Counted from the first letter of the stretch, positions 1 to 11,999 are shown. The stretch is 64,000 nt of DNA from Watersipora subatra (GCF_963576615.1 NC_088711.1:38374621-38438620); one strand, 5' to 3'. Program-made: numbers and translations. Notes: generated by a model not told the origin, from the letters alone.

Positions 1-2029
1 ATAGATACAGTAGTAATAGGTACAGCAGTTATAGGTACAGTAGTTATAGGTAATAGGTAGTTGTGTGTGTGTGCGCGCGCGCGTGCATACACACAATACA
101 TGAAGACATACATGTCAACAATGTTGAAAAAAACAATGTAAATTTACAACGTTTCAGGCTCAAACGAATTGAAGTTATTGGAGTTGTCCTATTATTGTAG
201 AGACAAATGATAATGAAATTGATATTCTAGGCACGGTCAAGTTCATGAAACTCATAATATTGAACAATTTTGCATTTTCTAAAACATTGTACCAAGTATT
301 CTGTTGTTACAATGTTGATGCATCGGCAGTATTGATTGAATGCAGACGTCGACATTCTTAGAACACTCATAAAACTGTATCAATGGCATTGATGTATATT
401 TCCTGTTTCACCATATTGATGGCAAAAAAGAATATTCTTCTGAAAGATATCTATACTAAGACTTGTGTACTATCAATTGTGTATTTCAGCTTCAGCTCAT
501 CACTTTACAAAATCTTTGAACATTCTGAATTATCCGAAACTTGCTCATTTCTGCATTTGTTTTCCAGGTCTCAAAGACCTGCTCAAGCTGCGCCCCGAAT
601 ATTTGTATTTATCCTTCCACACATGACAAACATTGCTTTTTATTCTGTGACACAAACATACTACATCTATCATTGTATGTTTCAGTTTATGATCTTTCTG
701 TTACTACAACCTCCAGTTCACTATCCCTATTCCTCTGCAATACTATTAGATTACTAACTTTTAAAACATGTTTGTCCAACTCAATAATTACCTATTTCTG
801 TCTATTCATTTTTCTTCTTTTAGACATATAATATAATAATAATATAATATAATAAAAACATAATTTTGTTGATTATTACTAATAGCAATAAAAACTATAC
901 ATTACATACCACTTTTTGTCTATGGCCTGTGTGTTTTGACACGGTATATACTAACAGTAGCAGTAATGTGGTTGATGCTAAACAGGCTTTGTATTAAAGG
1001 CTGTTCAACATTACATTGCCTTGGCGGTATATTGCCAAAGCAGAAGCAGTATTAGAATTCTGTATAGCAAAACATAATGGCAACATTATAGCCTTTTTAT
1101 GAGCTACGATGAACATAAAAACGCATGAAAATATATCGATCTTGAAAAACATGTTAGGAAATGCTTCATGTAGATAAGATCTAGGTATAGCAGAACTTGA
1201 AGACCATAACTTGATATGACAATAAGGCCAGTTCACACTACATTGCTGTATGTCAGAGTTGTTCTCTCAGTGATAATTCATGAATTATGTGCACTATAAA
1301 CTGATGGCATTGTCAAGGTAAGGTCAAGGTGAGGTGCATACATCAATTAAGATTTAAGCTGTCAAACGTTTTTAATAGTTCGCACAGCATCCACAACAGC
1401 CTGCGCAATGTGCACACTTCGGGGATGGTGATTAGCCGTCGTAGATTGCTCGACCTACACATATATTGTATATCTTGATCATTACTAGTATTGGCTAGTA
1501 TTTCATTGTTTCCAAGAGCACATTGTATAATGAGAATGTTATATTATGGACTGGTCATTGAAGTAAACGCGGATGGGTTTGTGGGAATGTGAACATTGTT
1601 ATCACAGATGATCACTGAAGGATTGTGTGATTAATACGGACATGCAGTGATAGAGTGTGTACCAGCCTTTAAGGAATAGCTCAACATCTGCAGAAGCTTC
1701 TTGGAAACTCACTTCAGATCAGCATGGAAACTCAATGGGGTGGAGAGGCTGCCGCCAGCTGCCCGCACCAACAAACTTCTGACATTCTCTTATTATCAAC
1801 ACTGATCTTTTTAAACTAAGTCACTGAGTAGAGCTCAAACTTCTATCTTGGTACAAGTTTTGATCCTGACAACCTTCACTCTATTAGTGATGGTATTTTA
1901 TATATCTTATATGAGCTGCTTTTTATGACTTTAGCCCTTTCTACCTGTTATATTAATAATTTGAGAGGGTGTATGTCACATCACTGCTGTCATTACTGGT
2001 TTCATTTTTGAAAATGATTACAAGCATTT

Positions 2030-2160
2030 TCGACACTATTATTTGTTAACAAAAGTATTTTTTCACGCGGTCATTTGTTAAAACCAATACATGTTAACAT
2101 TAGCATTAATTAACATTGACACTTGCTAACGCCGGCATTCATTAACGCAAGCCCCATTTG
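2030..2160. repeat. Degenerate array of GTTAAC-containing motifs
   Basis: Repeated short motif of the type ttgttaacactagcattt, much diverged. Same array in U2 (22470-22610), U3 (40860-41000) and U4 (56900-57020). Confidence 0.5.
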
Positions 2161-2801
2161 TTATGCCCTAACTTAGATTTAAGCAACTTTTTATTTATAC
2201 CATGGTACTCTTCAATTAAAACTTACATACAGCTAACAATAAGTTTGAGCATTATAGACATATTAAATGTCTTTAAAGAATTTTTCGTTTCAAAAGTCCA
2301 CTTGTTATTTCACCTTGTCAAATTGAAATACTTACAAAACTTTCAAAAGCGTCCAGTTGTTTTGTAACTAGTACAATGTTGTTTGGTAAAGTCAAAAGGA
2401 ACATTTTGTGATCTGGTAAGGTTTACCCAGGTTTCTCATAGAACATCCATCGACATTCCTAGTCAAAGTGTAGTTGTACAAAGGAATGTATTATATCTGT
2501 TTTATTCACAGATTAATTCTGAAACTGACGGTAAAAAATAACATAGCCTTCCAACTAGGCTTACTTTGATCGCAACATAGATTATGACTCTAGCCATAAA
2601 GAGACAGCTCCATAAAAAATATACAGATTCAATCCGAGGTTGTTCTTAAATCCATGTTAATTATACCAATAACAAGACTTTATCTGGCTATGTTATGCTG
2701 TCCGTTTACCAGGGTTTGTGAGAATTAGTTTTTAAATCTTAAATTTTAAATCTTCTAGAAGAATCTAGAAGTTTTCCAAAGAATGAATTATATGGATAAA
2801 C

Positions 2802-2901
2802 CTGCTGAGCTGGAGATCCTTCACTGTCAAATATAGCTCCATTCTCATTGGCCCACTTAAATATGGATTCTCCAACTTGTATATCAACTTCTGAAGATTC
2901 C
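2802..2901 (-). pseudogene. Gene X internal exon, frameshifted (U1)
   Basis: Minus-strand exon with acceptor tgttacag at 2902 and donor cagcag|gtttat at 2801. It reads FKWANENGAIFDSEGSPAQQ at the end but has a one-base deletion upstream relative to U3 and U4 (100 bases against 101), so the incoming phase no longer fits. Downstream gene X exons are deleted in U1. Confidence 0.35.
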
Positions 2902-4217
2902 CTGTAACAATAATATATTAATAATTCGTAATTGTAGTGAGACTACAATAAACTATTCAAGATGTCAAATAGATGTACAAGGGGTACATTGCACTACAAA
3001 AGGCATTACCTAATTTCGTATAAAACAGTAGTAAGGTGCTCCTTAGGCAAGTATAACAATTAACTAGACAACCTCCAGAGTATCAAGGTGAATATCAAGT
3101 GGAATACTATAAACTATTGTCAAGATGGCAGACTGTAAAGTTCAATTGTCTAGCACACAAGTTATATTCTTAAAAAATATTTGTTAGTAGACAAAGAAAG
3201 TAACTCCAAAACTCTTTTAACGCTGTGCAGCCTATCAGATTAGAGAGTACAAACACACAGAGGATTTACTTCATACATGTATAGTAGACATATTCATCTG
3301 TATGCTTATGAGGAAACAATGGTACTTTAGAGAACGCGTATGTAATCAGAATGAAGGTGCTCCAGAAAAGATTGGAAGTTGGTGGCTGTAGACTACTACT
3401 AGAGCCAGATTTCTAACAAAAGACTTGAAGATATAGTCATTTTTAAAAATATTCAGTAGTTGTTGAGACATACTATCACATTGTCAATTAACAACCAGCA
3501 AGATCCATGTTATGTATTCTATTTTTTCTAGAATTTCTGGGAGTCTTCATTTAGGGACTGACTTTTACTTTGTAAATCTAGAATAACATTTATGCATACT
3601 TTAATGAAATTTATGCAATCTAAATAAATATACATTTGCACAAGTAAAATCATACTTGTCATGGTATTTTCACAACAAATTGCTAAAAGTTTACTACTGA
3701 CTGTGATGGACCCAGACAAAGGACAACTTCATGTTTATGGTTGTAGCGCTGACAGAAGCCATTATATCTCCAGCATGCTATAACAATTCCATAATACTAA
3801 ATAAAAATTGATTATCAGATTACATGAATATACCTCATTCTTGGTGAAAGCGAGGTATTGACTTCCAAGAAAAATGTTGAGAATAGTCTTGTGTAGTTTT
3901 ACAGGAGATGTAAACAGAATGGACACAAAATAAACATAGAGCTAACATGTGGTTAACTTACAATGAACGTAGATTGAACACAGGGTTAGCATAGATTGGA
4001 CATCCAGTAAACATAGAGTAAGCATAATTGAGTATGACCAGCAATGTGGTAGAATATGGAAATGAAAATTTACATAGTCATTATATTTAACAGCGCTGAG
4101 AATTAGGACGTCCCAATCAGTCCTTATCAAAAAATGGCATTAAGAGAAGACGAACTGCTTAGAAATGCCAAGTCATGTTCTCACTTCCGAGTTTAGATGA
4201 TTGATGAGTATGAAAAA

Positions 4218-4277
4218 CTATATAAGGCTAATTACTTTACTCAGACATCAGATCAACTGCAAGCACAGAGGAAACAG
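4218..4277 (+). promoter_or_regulatory. TATA box and probable non-coding first exon, copy A
   Basis: A strong TATA box (ctatataagg, 4218-4227) is followed about 20-30 bp later by a probable start region (ctttactcagacatc) and then by a splice donor, gaaacag|gtaaat, at 4277/4278. The block is preserved in all four units. I infer that a short untranslated exon is spliced to the coding exon, where acceptor-like 'cttgtag' (ending 4883) and 'tttacag' (ending 4891) lie upstream of the ATG at 4923. A second related donor block (aacactgaggaaacag|gtacat) ends at 4616. Not proven without transcript data. Confidence 0.55.
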
Positions 4278-4922
4278 GTAAATGTTTACTATTTACTCAT
4301 ATATATTATTAATGCTGATTTCTTTAAGCTAGTAAAATAGAAGATAGTTTAATAGTAAGTTAGAGTAACACTCTTGAGATTAAAGACCAGCTGTTATATA
4401 CATCATTTTATTAGTTAACATCTAAATAAGACAGCAATCAGCACATAGTCAGCACCTCAGTAGCTGCTAGTCTAACAATAACGTTGAAAATGAACTACTA
4501 AAAATTCTGGGTCACTTTTTAACTCATAAATATTGGTCATTAATGAATATTGAAACATGCAGAAGACCAGTTAGTTGATGCAAACATTAGCTCACCTGCA
4601 AACACTGAGGAAACAGGTACATATTATTATGTATATATTTATTATTGAGTCATATATATAACATTAATGGGAGAGATTTCACTAAATGAGAAATACACAA
4701 ACTAGTTTGGTAGTGAGTTCAGTATACATTGCTGAGGTAGCAGGGTAACAACCGTTTAATATATCATTCTATTAGTTTAAATTTGGAAAAAATAGCAGCT
4801 AAAATACCAGCCTATAACTCTCTACTCTATTAGTGCTATTGTGTTGGTTAATTGTATTCATAATACATCCCTGTATCTTGTAGATTTACAGATTCTCTTA
4901 GGTCTACACATCTTCTACAATA

Positions 4923-7231
4923 ATGAAGTTTTTGGTAGTATTCATGGCTGTCTGCCTTGCTTTCCATCAAATCAGTGCAAGCGGCTATCAGAGCAGCAAC
5001 AGTTTCGGCAACTCTAGGTATGTGTGCTTGTTTTTCTTGTTTTCGGTGTCTTGTTTTCTGTTTTTTTTTGTTCTTTTGCTGATGAGAGAATATTATTTTT
5101 ATTCTAAACAACCTAAAGGAGATTTTGTTAGTCATTTAAGATTAACAATTGTCTGCAACCCTGTCAACTATTAAAATATGAGCGTATTCATGTACCTTGA
5201 ATCCTACACCTATACTCATACCTGTTGAAGCTTTCAACTAGTCTTATTCTTCCCATAATGCAACATAAATATTTCATATTTTATATATTATGCTTAAGAG
5301 TTGGAGGAACAAGATCTGGAGGATCACAGAGTGGATTTGGAAGAGGGCTTGGACAAGGATTTAGTGGTGGATCCAGCAGAGGCTTTGGTGGATCCAGCAG
5401 AGGTTTTGGAAGTGGATCAAGCAGAGGCTTTGGTGGATCGAGCAGAGGCTTTGATGGAGGATCCAGCAGAGGTTTTGGAGAAGGATCTAGGCAAGGGTTT
5501 GAGGGAGGATCTAGGCAAGGGTTCGGCGAATCTAGACAAGGGTTTGGAAGCGGATCTAGCCGAGGATTTGAAGGTGGAGCTGGCCGTGGTGGTTTCAGCA
5601 GCGGAGGCAGAGGTGGATTTAGCGGAGGTTCTGGAAGAACACATGGAAGATGTAAGTAATAATATTTCTAACAGTATTTTTTTTCAGTTAGTGTAGTAAT
5701 GAACTTATATTTCCTCACAGAAGGATAAGTACCTGTTATAGCTTGTGAATATATATTTATATACAGTCAAACATGGATAACTCGTCCACGGATAGCTCGA
5801 ACACATGGTTAATTCGAACATTTCCTTTGGTCCGTTCCCACGTAATGATAAATTGCTATAGATAACTCGAACTCAACACTGTTAATTCGAACTGTTTTTT
5901 TGCCCAACAGCTACCGAAACGGTTGTTTTCGCTTTAGAAAATCACTTTATTCAAAGCCATAGAGGTAAACTTCATCTTTTCGTAATTTATAAGCGTCGTT
6001 ATTACCACCATCGGCAAAATATTTTTGTCAACGACTTTTCTAAAAGTTTGGTGAATTTTGATTTATACTGCGATACGATGAATAGCACGGGCTAGCCGGG
6101 TCACGCGCGCAAGAATTTTCGCCACGCACATACAAAACAAAAATCGCATGTTGTTTTGTATGTGCGTGGCAAAAATCTTTGAGTGCGTGACTCGGCTAGC
6201 CCGTGATGAATAGTTTTCCGACGTTGATTCCGTGTTGAATCAACGTCGGAATGTTGAATGTTTAAAACGTCTTAAAAAATGTTGTAATTAAACGTATACG
6301 TTGTCTGAGCTACAAAAAACTATTCATCGTTTGACCTAAACACAGAATACGTGTGTACATTCAATAAGTATCTATTAAAAAAGCGTGAGTGATATAGAAT
6401 GTACCGTAAAACCTCGTAAAACTTCTAATTGAACTGCCCCGGAGTGTTGCTCTTAACGAATCCCAGGTAAAGTAAGGTAATCTGCATAAATTTCAAGAAA
6501 AAACGGCAAAATTGATCGTGGGTAAAACCCCAAAAGAAAAAAATGTCTTTTCTTTTGAGCATTTTAACAACGATCAAGTTTTGCCAATGTCAATCTAAAA
6601 AACGTCCTGGCAATAACATCACCTCAATTAACAAACCAATCTCAAGTGATAGAAAAATCTCTATACTTTTTCATGAAAACGTTTTAAACTTTACATTAGA
6701 AGCATTTAATTTGAAACAAGCCATTTGTGCTTTTGATTTATATTATAGTTTGTATATGTACATGTATCTACTAATAAATAAGTAAATATATGGACTTGTG
6801 ACAGTGCTCTGATAACTTGAATGCTCTGATAATTCGAACACTTTTGCTCGGTCCCTTGAAGTTCGAGTTATCCATGTTTGACTGTATATGTATATTAAAG
6901 CTTTTAATATTTTCATGAACACCTGAAAAAGTATTTACAGAAATTGTAAAGAAAAACTAAGGTTTTAGCAAATTTCAACATGAATTATTTTGGCGCTTTT
7001 TTTAATAATATTTCAATTTAGTTTTTAAATGATAACAAAATCTTTCAATATTTGCCAAAACTGGCTACATCTGAACTTTTATTTCTGATAACTTTCACAT
7101 AAAATCTACTGTGTGTCTATGCTTCTAATGAATGTTCAAATTTTGTACAACCTCTACGTCTATGGTTCTAAAGAGTGTTTGTTATTCATTTCATAATTGA
7201 CTGTCAATTTGATAATACTTTTACAGACTAA
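4923..7231 (+). CDS. Secreted glycine-rich repeat protein, copy A (three exons)
   Basis: Exons 4923-5017, 5299-5651 and 7227-7231 join in phase to give 150 residues. Residues 1-19 (MKFLVVFMAVCLAFHQISA) form a clear signal peptide with probable cleavage before SGYQ. The mature part is Gly/Ser/Arg/Phe rich with about nine GGSSRGFG-like repeats, then GAGRGGF and GGRGGF blocks, and no cysteine. Donors are tag|gtatgt and agat|gtaagt; the exon 2 acceptor reads aag where the other copies read cag, and exon 3 supplies only five coding bases, giving a final Tyr and stop. If intron 2 were retained the protein would instead end in Cys-Lys. Intron 2 (1575 bp) is enlarged by a transposon at 5764-6884. Such compositions occur in shell, silk, mucus and antimicrobial proteins; the function here is unknown. 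Confidence 0.78.
5764..6884. mobile_element. Pogo-like non-autonomous DNA transposon in intron 2 of copy A
   Basis: Starts cagtcaaacatggataactc and ends with the inverted form (gagttatccatgtttgactg), flanked by TA on both sides (5762-5763 and 6885-6886). Internal copies of 'gataactcgaac'-type motifs extend the inverted ends. CAGT ends and TA target duplication fit pogo/Tc1-mariner-type MITEs. Copies B, C and D lack it at the same intron position. No transposase reading frame is visible. It contains a nested element at 6086-6205. Confidence 0.8.
6086..6205. mobile_element. Nested foldback MITE, 120 bp, with 8-bp duplication
   Basis: Long near-perfect inverted repeat: left arm begins cacgggctagcc, right arm ends ggctagcccgtg, with ttgttttgtatgtgcgtggc pairing near the centre. 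The flanks atgaatag (6078-6085 and 6206-6213) are a direct 8-bp repeat, as expected for hAT-type insertion. It sits inside the pogo-like element. Confidence 0.7.
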
Positions 7232-7401
7232 ATCTATGGACACCCTTCACAACCTGCCTACACTGACTTCCTGCTGTCATATCTGTTTGATAGGATGTTG
7301 AGCATTTCATTTATATGTTAATGTAACATGTGAATACTAAGTTATACTACTTTTAATGTTTATTATCTGTTTTTACCATTTCTATCACTTGTTGATTTCA
7401 A

Positions 7402-7407
7402 AATAAA
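7402..7407 (+). terminator. Polyadenylation signal AATAAA, copy A
   Basis: Canonical AATAAA about 170 bp after the stop, followed by a T/GT-rich stretch (tgtatttgttct). The same signal and surroundings are kept in copies B, C and D. Confidence 0.65.
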
Positions 7408-8157
7408 TGTATTTGTTCTATGATATTACTTTATAATAAGTTTACATTGTTTAACAACTAAAGTCATGCATCACAAGCAAATAATTAAAATTTTTAACAT
7501 AAACTGAGAAATGAAATAAGTAAAAGGTTGGCAGGTTAGCAATGCTTAGATAACAGCAGTTACAAATATTAGTTGAAATGTTATTTAATTGATGTACTGG
7601 ATAGAATTTTAGTAAACTTGATTTAAGATTTGGTTTCGCCATGTTTCTTGTGATGCAAACCAACAGCGAAAATCCAACAAATAAGGAATGGCATATGTTT
7701 ACCTTATTAGGCAACCATCTTAGGATTAAAGGCAAGAGATGACTACAATATTAGTACAGTAGACTATATTTTTCACAGTTTGTGCTGACAATATAAATAA
7801 GCAGAAAGCAAGCAAACATTTAAAATACATACATGTAATTCATATATTAGTTCCCAGCAGTTGGGGAACAATTCCCACAAAACCTACTTGAAAACAAAAT
7901 ATAAAGCAAACTTTTATAGCAAATGCAAGGCTAGAGACTGCCATTCATTTTCAAAAGATTATTTGTCTTTTCTCAAACTGACCTCAAACAGGACTAGATG
8001 ACATGAAAAATGTATTTGCAGTATCAAGAGTGAGGATTAGATAGGAAAATTTACAATTTAAAAGGCAGATTATGTCTCAAACACTCAGGTTGTGCCATTA
8101 CCTGTCAAACTTCAGAATGGTCTGCTTTGCCAGTTTGATTAGGATAATGCTTATATG

Positions 8158-9136
8158 TGACCTCTCATGTGAAAATCAACCAAAATGAGGGATTTTCAGG
8201 TTTTGAGTTAGTAACACAGCCAGATGCAGAATTTTGTGGAGAATTTAAAGCATTTTGAATTTCTTAGTTAGCTTAAGTGGTTCATGAGATATTGCGAATT
8301 TTTGGAAGGCACGTCAGCCAAAACTCTCAAAATCTGAAACAGAGAAAGTCGCGAATAAAGACGCGACGCACAGAAATAGGTTGTTTACGTTAGGTTCTCT
8401 TTGGATACGGCCATTTATATTTCACTGACTGAGGTGAAACTTGGTCTCTAGGGTAAGTAAACATGCTGAAACAGCTGGTGTACACCATTTTAAGGTAAGG
8501 ACAACAAAAGACTGGTAAACCCTGCTCTCAAATTGAAAAAAAATTGGACATTTTTACGCATCCGTACTTTACACTAACCGCACATTAGGAATAAGATGAA
8601 AAGCTCCTAGGTATATCACCACTAACTGATAAGCTGTATGATTTAACATCACATCTGAAATCCATACTGAGGTTTATTTTGCCAAAACAGTGAGGGTAAA
8701 AAACACAAGGGGTATCAGACCCAAGACTACGATTACATTCCTTCTCACATCTGACTCAGAAAAAAGGCTAAAATTCATGCTATGGTCACGTTTTACGCCT
8801 TTTACCATGAGGCTTTAGGCAAACTAAACCCTCAGTGCCAAGACGGCAAAATTCTCGAATGTTAGTATGCAAGTATTCTTGACGGTCATAGTCTAAACCT
8901 TCAGGTTTTATCACATTCAGCAGTCCATTGATACCTTCGAGTCTTACATCATACATCATGGCAGGGAGAGTCTAGATACGTCTGAACTTTTACTTTTCCT
9001 AAACAAAACAAAAACATGGCTGTGCATCAAAGTGACCCTGGTGGCATGGTTAGCAAACAGTACACACAACAATCTATAAGAATAACATGTCATCGTACCG
9101 GGGTAAGCTTGGCTGAACACCCACCAACATATTATG
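8158..9136. mobile_element. Unclassified 0.98-kb insertion private to U1
   Basis: U2 (near 27700) and U3 (near 45870) read continuously from 'gcttata' to 'ttggtggg', where U1 has about 979 extra bases. The flanks share tatg (8154-8157, 9133-9136), a possible 4-bp duplication. No terminal inverted repeats or transposase were found. The right end (9118-9130, cacccaccaacat) is the exact inverse of the flank just outside it (9134-9146), making a 13-bp hairpin. Confidence 0.5.
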
Positions 9137-9515
9137 TTGGTGGGTGTTTCTGACATCTCAGTAGGCCTTTTTGGGAATTGTACCCCCAGTCAATTGTCCA
9201 CTTGTTAGGCACGCTAAACACTACATCACGGCAGCTCATGAAAAGAAACCCAAAAGTTACGAATGTCTGAATTGCTTTTCTGTTTCATAGTTATAATTCC
9301 TTCCAAACAGACAAAAAGCCCCAAAAGTATTATATTTTAAGTATAATGAGTGTCTATGCTTTCTATGGGGCTTCTTTAGAGTGTTCCGAAGCAAATATAT
9401 TGCACCACTCTAAATACATGTATCTGTACCAAAATAATTAATATTTGGCAAATAATGAGCTGCTTTTATGTTGTGGTTGTGATGAAAGAACGAGAATGTG
9501 ATTTATATATACATG

Positions 9516-9700
9516 TAATTGAATATTATATCTCTTGTCTAGGACCACATTATTATTATTATTATCTATTGAAGATGTTTTTTTTAAAAAACTTGAAAAA
9601 AATTTATACGCAACTTTTCAAAAAATGAGCAAATGAATTAATTGAATACTGTTTATTACGTTTTTCCTGAAATGCTAGCAGTAGCTAAAGTCAGTGTTGG
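9516..9700. repeat. Interspersed repeat of about 190 bp, two loci per unit
   Basis: The segment from atctcttgtctagg to gctagcagtagctaaag occurs downstream of each glycine-rich gene (9516-9700, 28097-28270, 46266-46440, 62200-62345) and again in the accessory block of U2 (18728-18920) and U3 (38510-38690). It predates the unit amplification. No tRNA-like head is clear. Confidence 0.65.
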
Positions 9701-10908
9701 ATTAACGTTCCAGTTCTTCAAATTTAGGCCAGCGAATAATTTAGAAATGTTACATGCATGTTTATATGTTGATGGCTTGAGATTAGTTAGGCTTTGTTTG
9801 TAACAGTAACAAATTAAACTGAGATACAAAACTACTGGCACGTACACAGGGTAGATGTTTCTTTCAGACATTTTACACTCAACTTATTAGTCTAAAAAAT
9901 AATGGTAAACAATCCATTCAAACCAAACTACTACAAAACAAATTAAAAAAAAAACTATCAAGTTATTGTTGTTGAAAGTAGATTGTAGATGTGTATTGGA
10001 ATTTTAAACAAAGAACAGTTCATAACAACTGAATGAATGACTGAAAAACAAAAACAAAGGTTTTGCGCCATCATAACCAACTTTCTATCTTTTAAAACAA
10101 TAATTGAACAATTCATTTTTACTTTTTTCAAGCTAGAAGCTTAGCAAATTAAATCTTGCAGAGAATTCTTTTAAAATACTTGCCCTTGACCTTTTGCAGA
10201 TCATCAGAGTGTTGCCCATTTCACCTTGTCACTTTTAACCTTGATTTGCATTAACACTACTATACAATAATGTTCATTGTGTTCAACTTTGCTATTTTTT
10301 TAACTTGGCGCTTTAGTTTGTAAATAAAAACTACAAATTGAATGAATTATATATAAATCAAAAACCAGTAAAATTAACAAAAATGATAAAGAAAATTAAC
10401 AGATGATGATTTTCAGTTTAGCACAATTCAGTAGAATGTTTCCACAGTGTCTACCATCAACTCCATCAAATGAGCCAACAAATGTCAGTGCCTGAAGGTG
10501 GTAGTAAGTGTCCATATATTTACTATGAAGAAAATATGAATCAACTGATAAGTAGCATTAATAAATCTACAGTGAGTTTAGTAGTTGACTTAGAAGTAAA
10601 ACAAATAAGACTGGGGAATTTTTCACATCATCAAAATAACGTTCATTTTGATACCCAAAATATATTTAACTATTCATATTGTCTCATATTTTAAGAGATG
10701 TACATGTATGGCAGTTATTACATCATAACTTTTTACAAAATGCAGGTACTGTGATATATAATATGTAATACAGTTTTAAAGTTTTGAGTTCAATGTATAT
10801 TAGGAAAAGTTAAACAACTTACTGAAATATACAACTTTGGAATAATAAAAGTACAAACTTAGCCATTCTGTGACTAAACTTTACTTTAATAAATTATTTA
10901 TAGTTTCA

Positions 10909-11771
10909 TATTGTTGAGCCTTTTTCAGACTCTGCTTCAAACCCTTGGTCCAATCCTTGTTTAACTATTTGACCAGACTGAGGTTCAAACTATCCACTAG
11001 CTTCTCCTCCAAACCCTTGGCTAGATCCTGGTTCAACTCTTTGACCTGACTGAGGTCCAAACCATCCACTAGCATCTCCTCCAAACCATTGGCTAACTCT
11101 TCTTTTATGTTCGCTGTTAAACCCCTTCCCTTCAACCTTTCCTTAAATTGTCCTTTTGATCTGAACGAGATCTGAACCTTTGTCTAGTTTCTCCAAGTCC
11201 TTGGCATGATTTTCCTCCCATCTCTTGACTGAACCTGTTTCTAACTTTTTGACTGAGCTGAGATCTAAAACCTTCATTAGCCCCTCATCTAAATCCCTGA
11301 CTGGCTCTTCCTCCAACATTTTGACCTGCTCCTCCAACACCTTGGCCAGCTCTTTTCTTATATCTCTTTCTCCAACCGCTCTCTGTAATCCTTCAGATCA
11401 TACTCCCATAGACTTACTCTTTTTGACTCTGAAGTATCATAACCAAGCTATAAGACATCTCTGTTAAATTAGCAAAAAAATAGGCAAATTTACAAGGGTT
11501 AAAGCTTAAACAGGAATTCATATACATTTGAATATAAATAACTCAATGTGTTTTAGAAGGTTTGTGATATTAGGTGACTAACATACACTATAGCTGCAAT
11601 TTCTCCCAAGTAGAAATAGTACATGATCAATGCAAACAATGAAGTTTAGAGCTAAAATGGTCAACCTTATCCGAAGTTACTAAAGCTGTTGCTGCCATGA
11701 TAGCCATTTACTGTGATCTACAAAAAGCAGAAATCGAGGCAGAAAACCATAAGTTCTACCAAAAGCTTCAT
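10909..11771 (-). pseudogene. Inverted, decayed paralog of the glycine-rich gene (U1)
   Basis: On the minus strand the ATG at 11771 starts a recognisable but damaged copy of the signal-peptide exon (ATGAAGCTTTTGGTAGAACT), and the preceding 5' leader also matches the plus-strand genes. The frame stops within about 18 codons; an 8-bp insertion relative to the U3 copy is seen. The exon 2 equivalent (about 11440 down to 10909) keeps pieces such as SQGFGGEASG and GPQSGQ but carries a TGA where GVRSGG begins in U3, a two-base frameshift, a TAG further on, and has lost the gtaagt donor. A shifted acidic frame stays open for 65 residues (11143-11340), which I regard as a by-product of the repeat. Convergent with copy A. 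Confidence 0.7.
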
Positions 11772-11999
11772 TGTAACAGAAGGTATCTAGACTTTAGATA
11801 ATCTGTAATTCTACAAGATACAGGGTTGAGCTGGTAAGACCATGTACTGTAGATATAATCAGTCAACACCACAGCAAATAGACAAAAACAACTACTGAGA
11901 TGTTGACTATATGTTGATTACTATTTTCTTTAGATATTAAATTGGTATAATGATGTATATAAAAGCTTGTCTTTAATTACAAGAGTGTTACACTAAAGT

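Larger units (their letters stand above)
7440..10900. other. Non-genic spacer, U1, between copy A and inverted paralog
   Basis: Duplicated spacer with counterparts in U2-U4. Contains the private insertion 8158-9136 and the repeat 9516-9700. A minus-strand open frame (7451-7735, 94 codons) has an equal-length counterpart in U2 (27008-27292) but is frameshifted in U3 and deleted in U4, so I do not call it a gene. Confidence 0.5.

Noticed and set aside
5417-5644. Ser/Arg/Ala-rich antisense open frames over exon 2 of the four copies
   Set aside because: Antisense shadow of the same repeat.
5301-5696. Acidic open frame overlapping exon 2 of copy A (also 26009-26452, 44094-44579, 60424-60912)
   Set aside because: Shifted-frame shadow of the stop-free GGA/AGA/TTT-rich repeat; no start codon in context and the true frame has the signal peptide and matched splice phases.
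7451-7735. 94-codon minus-strand open frame with an equal-length counterpart at 27008-27292
   Set aside because: Begins at a TTG, is frameshifted in U3 and deleted in U4; its similarity simply reflects the segmental duplication.
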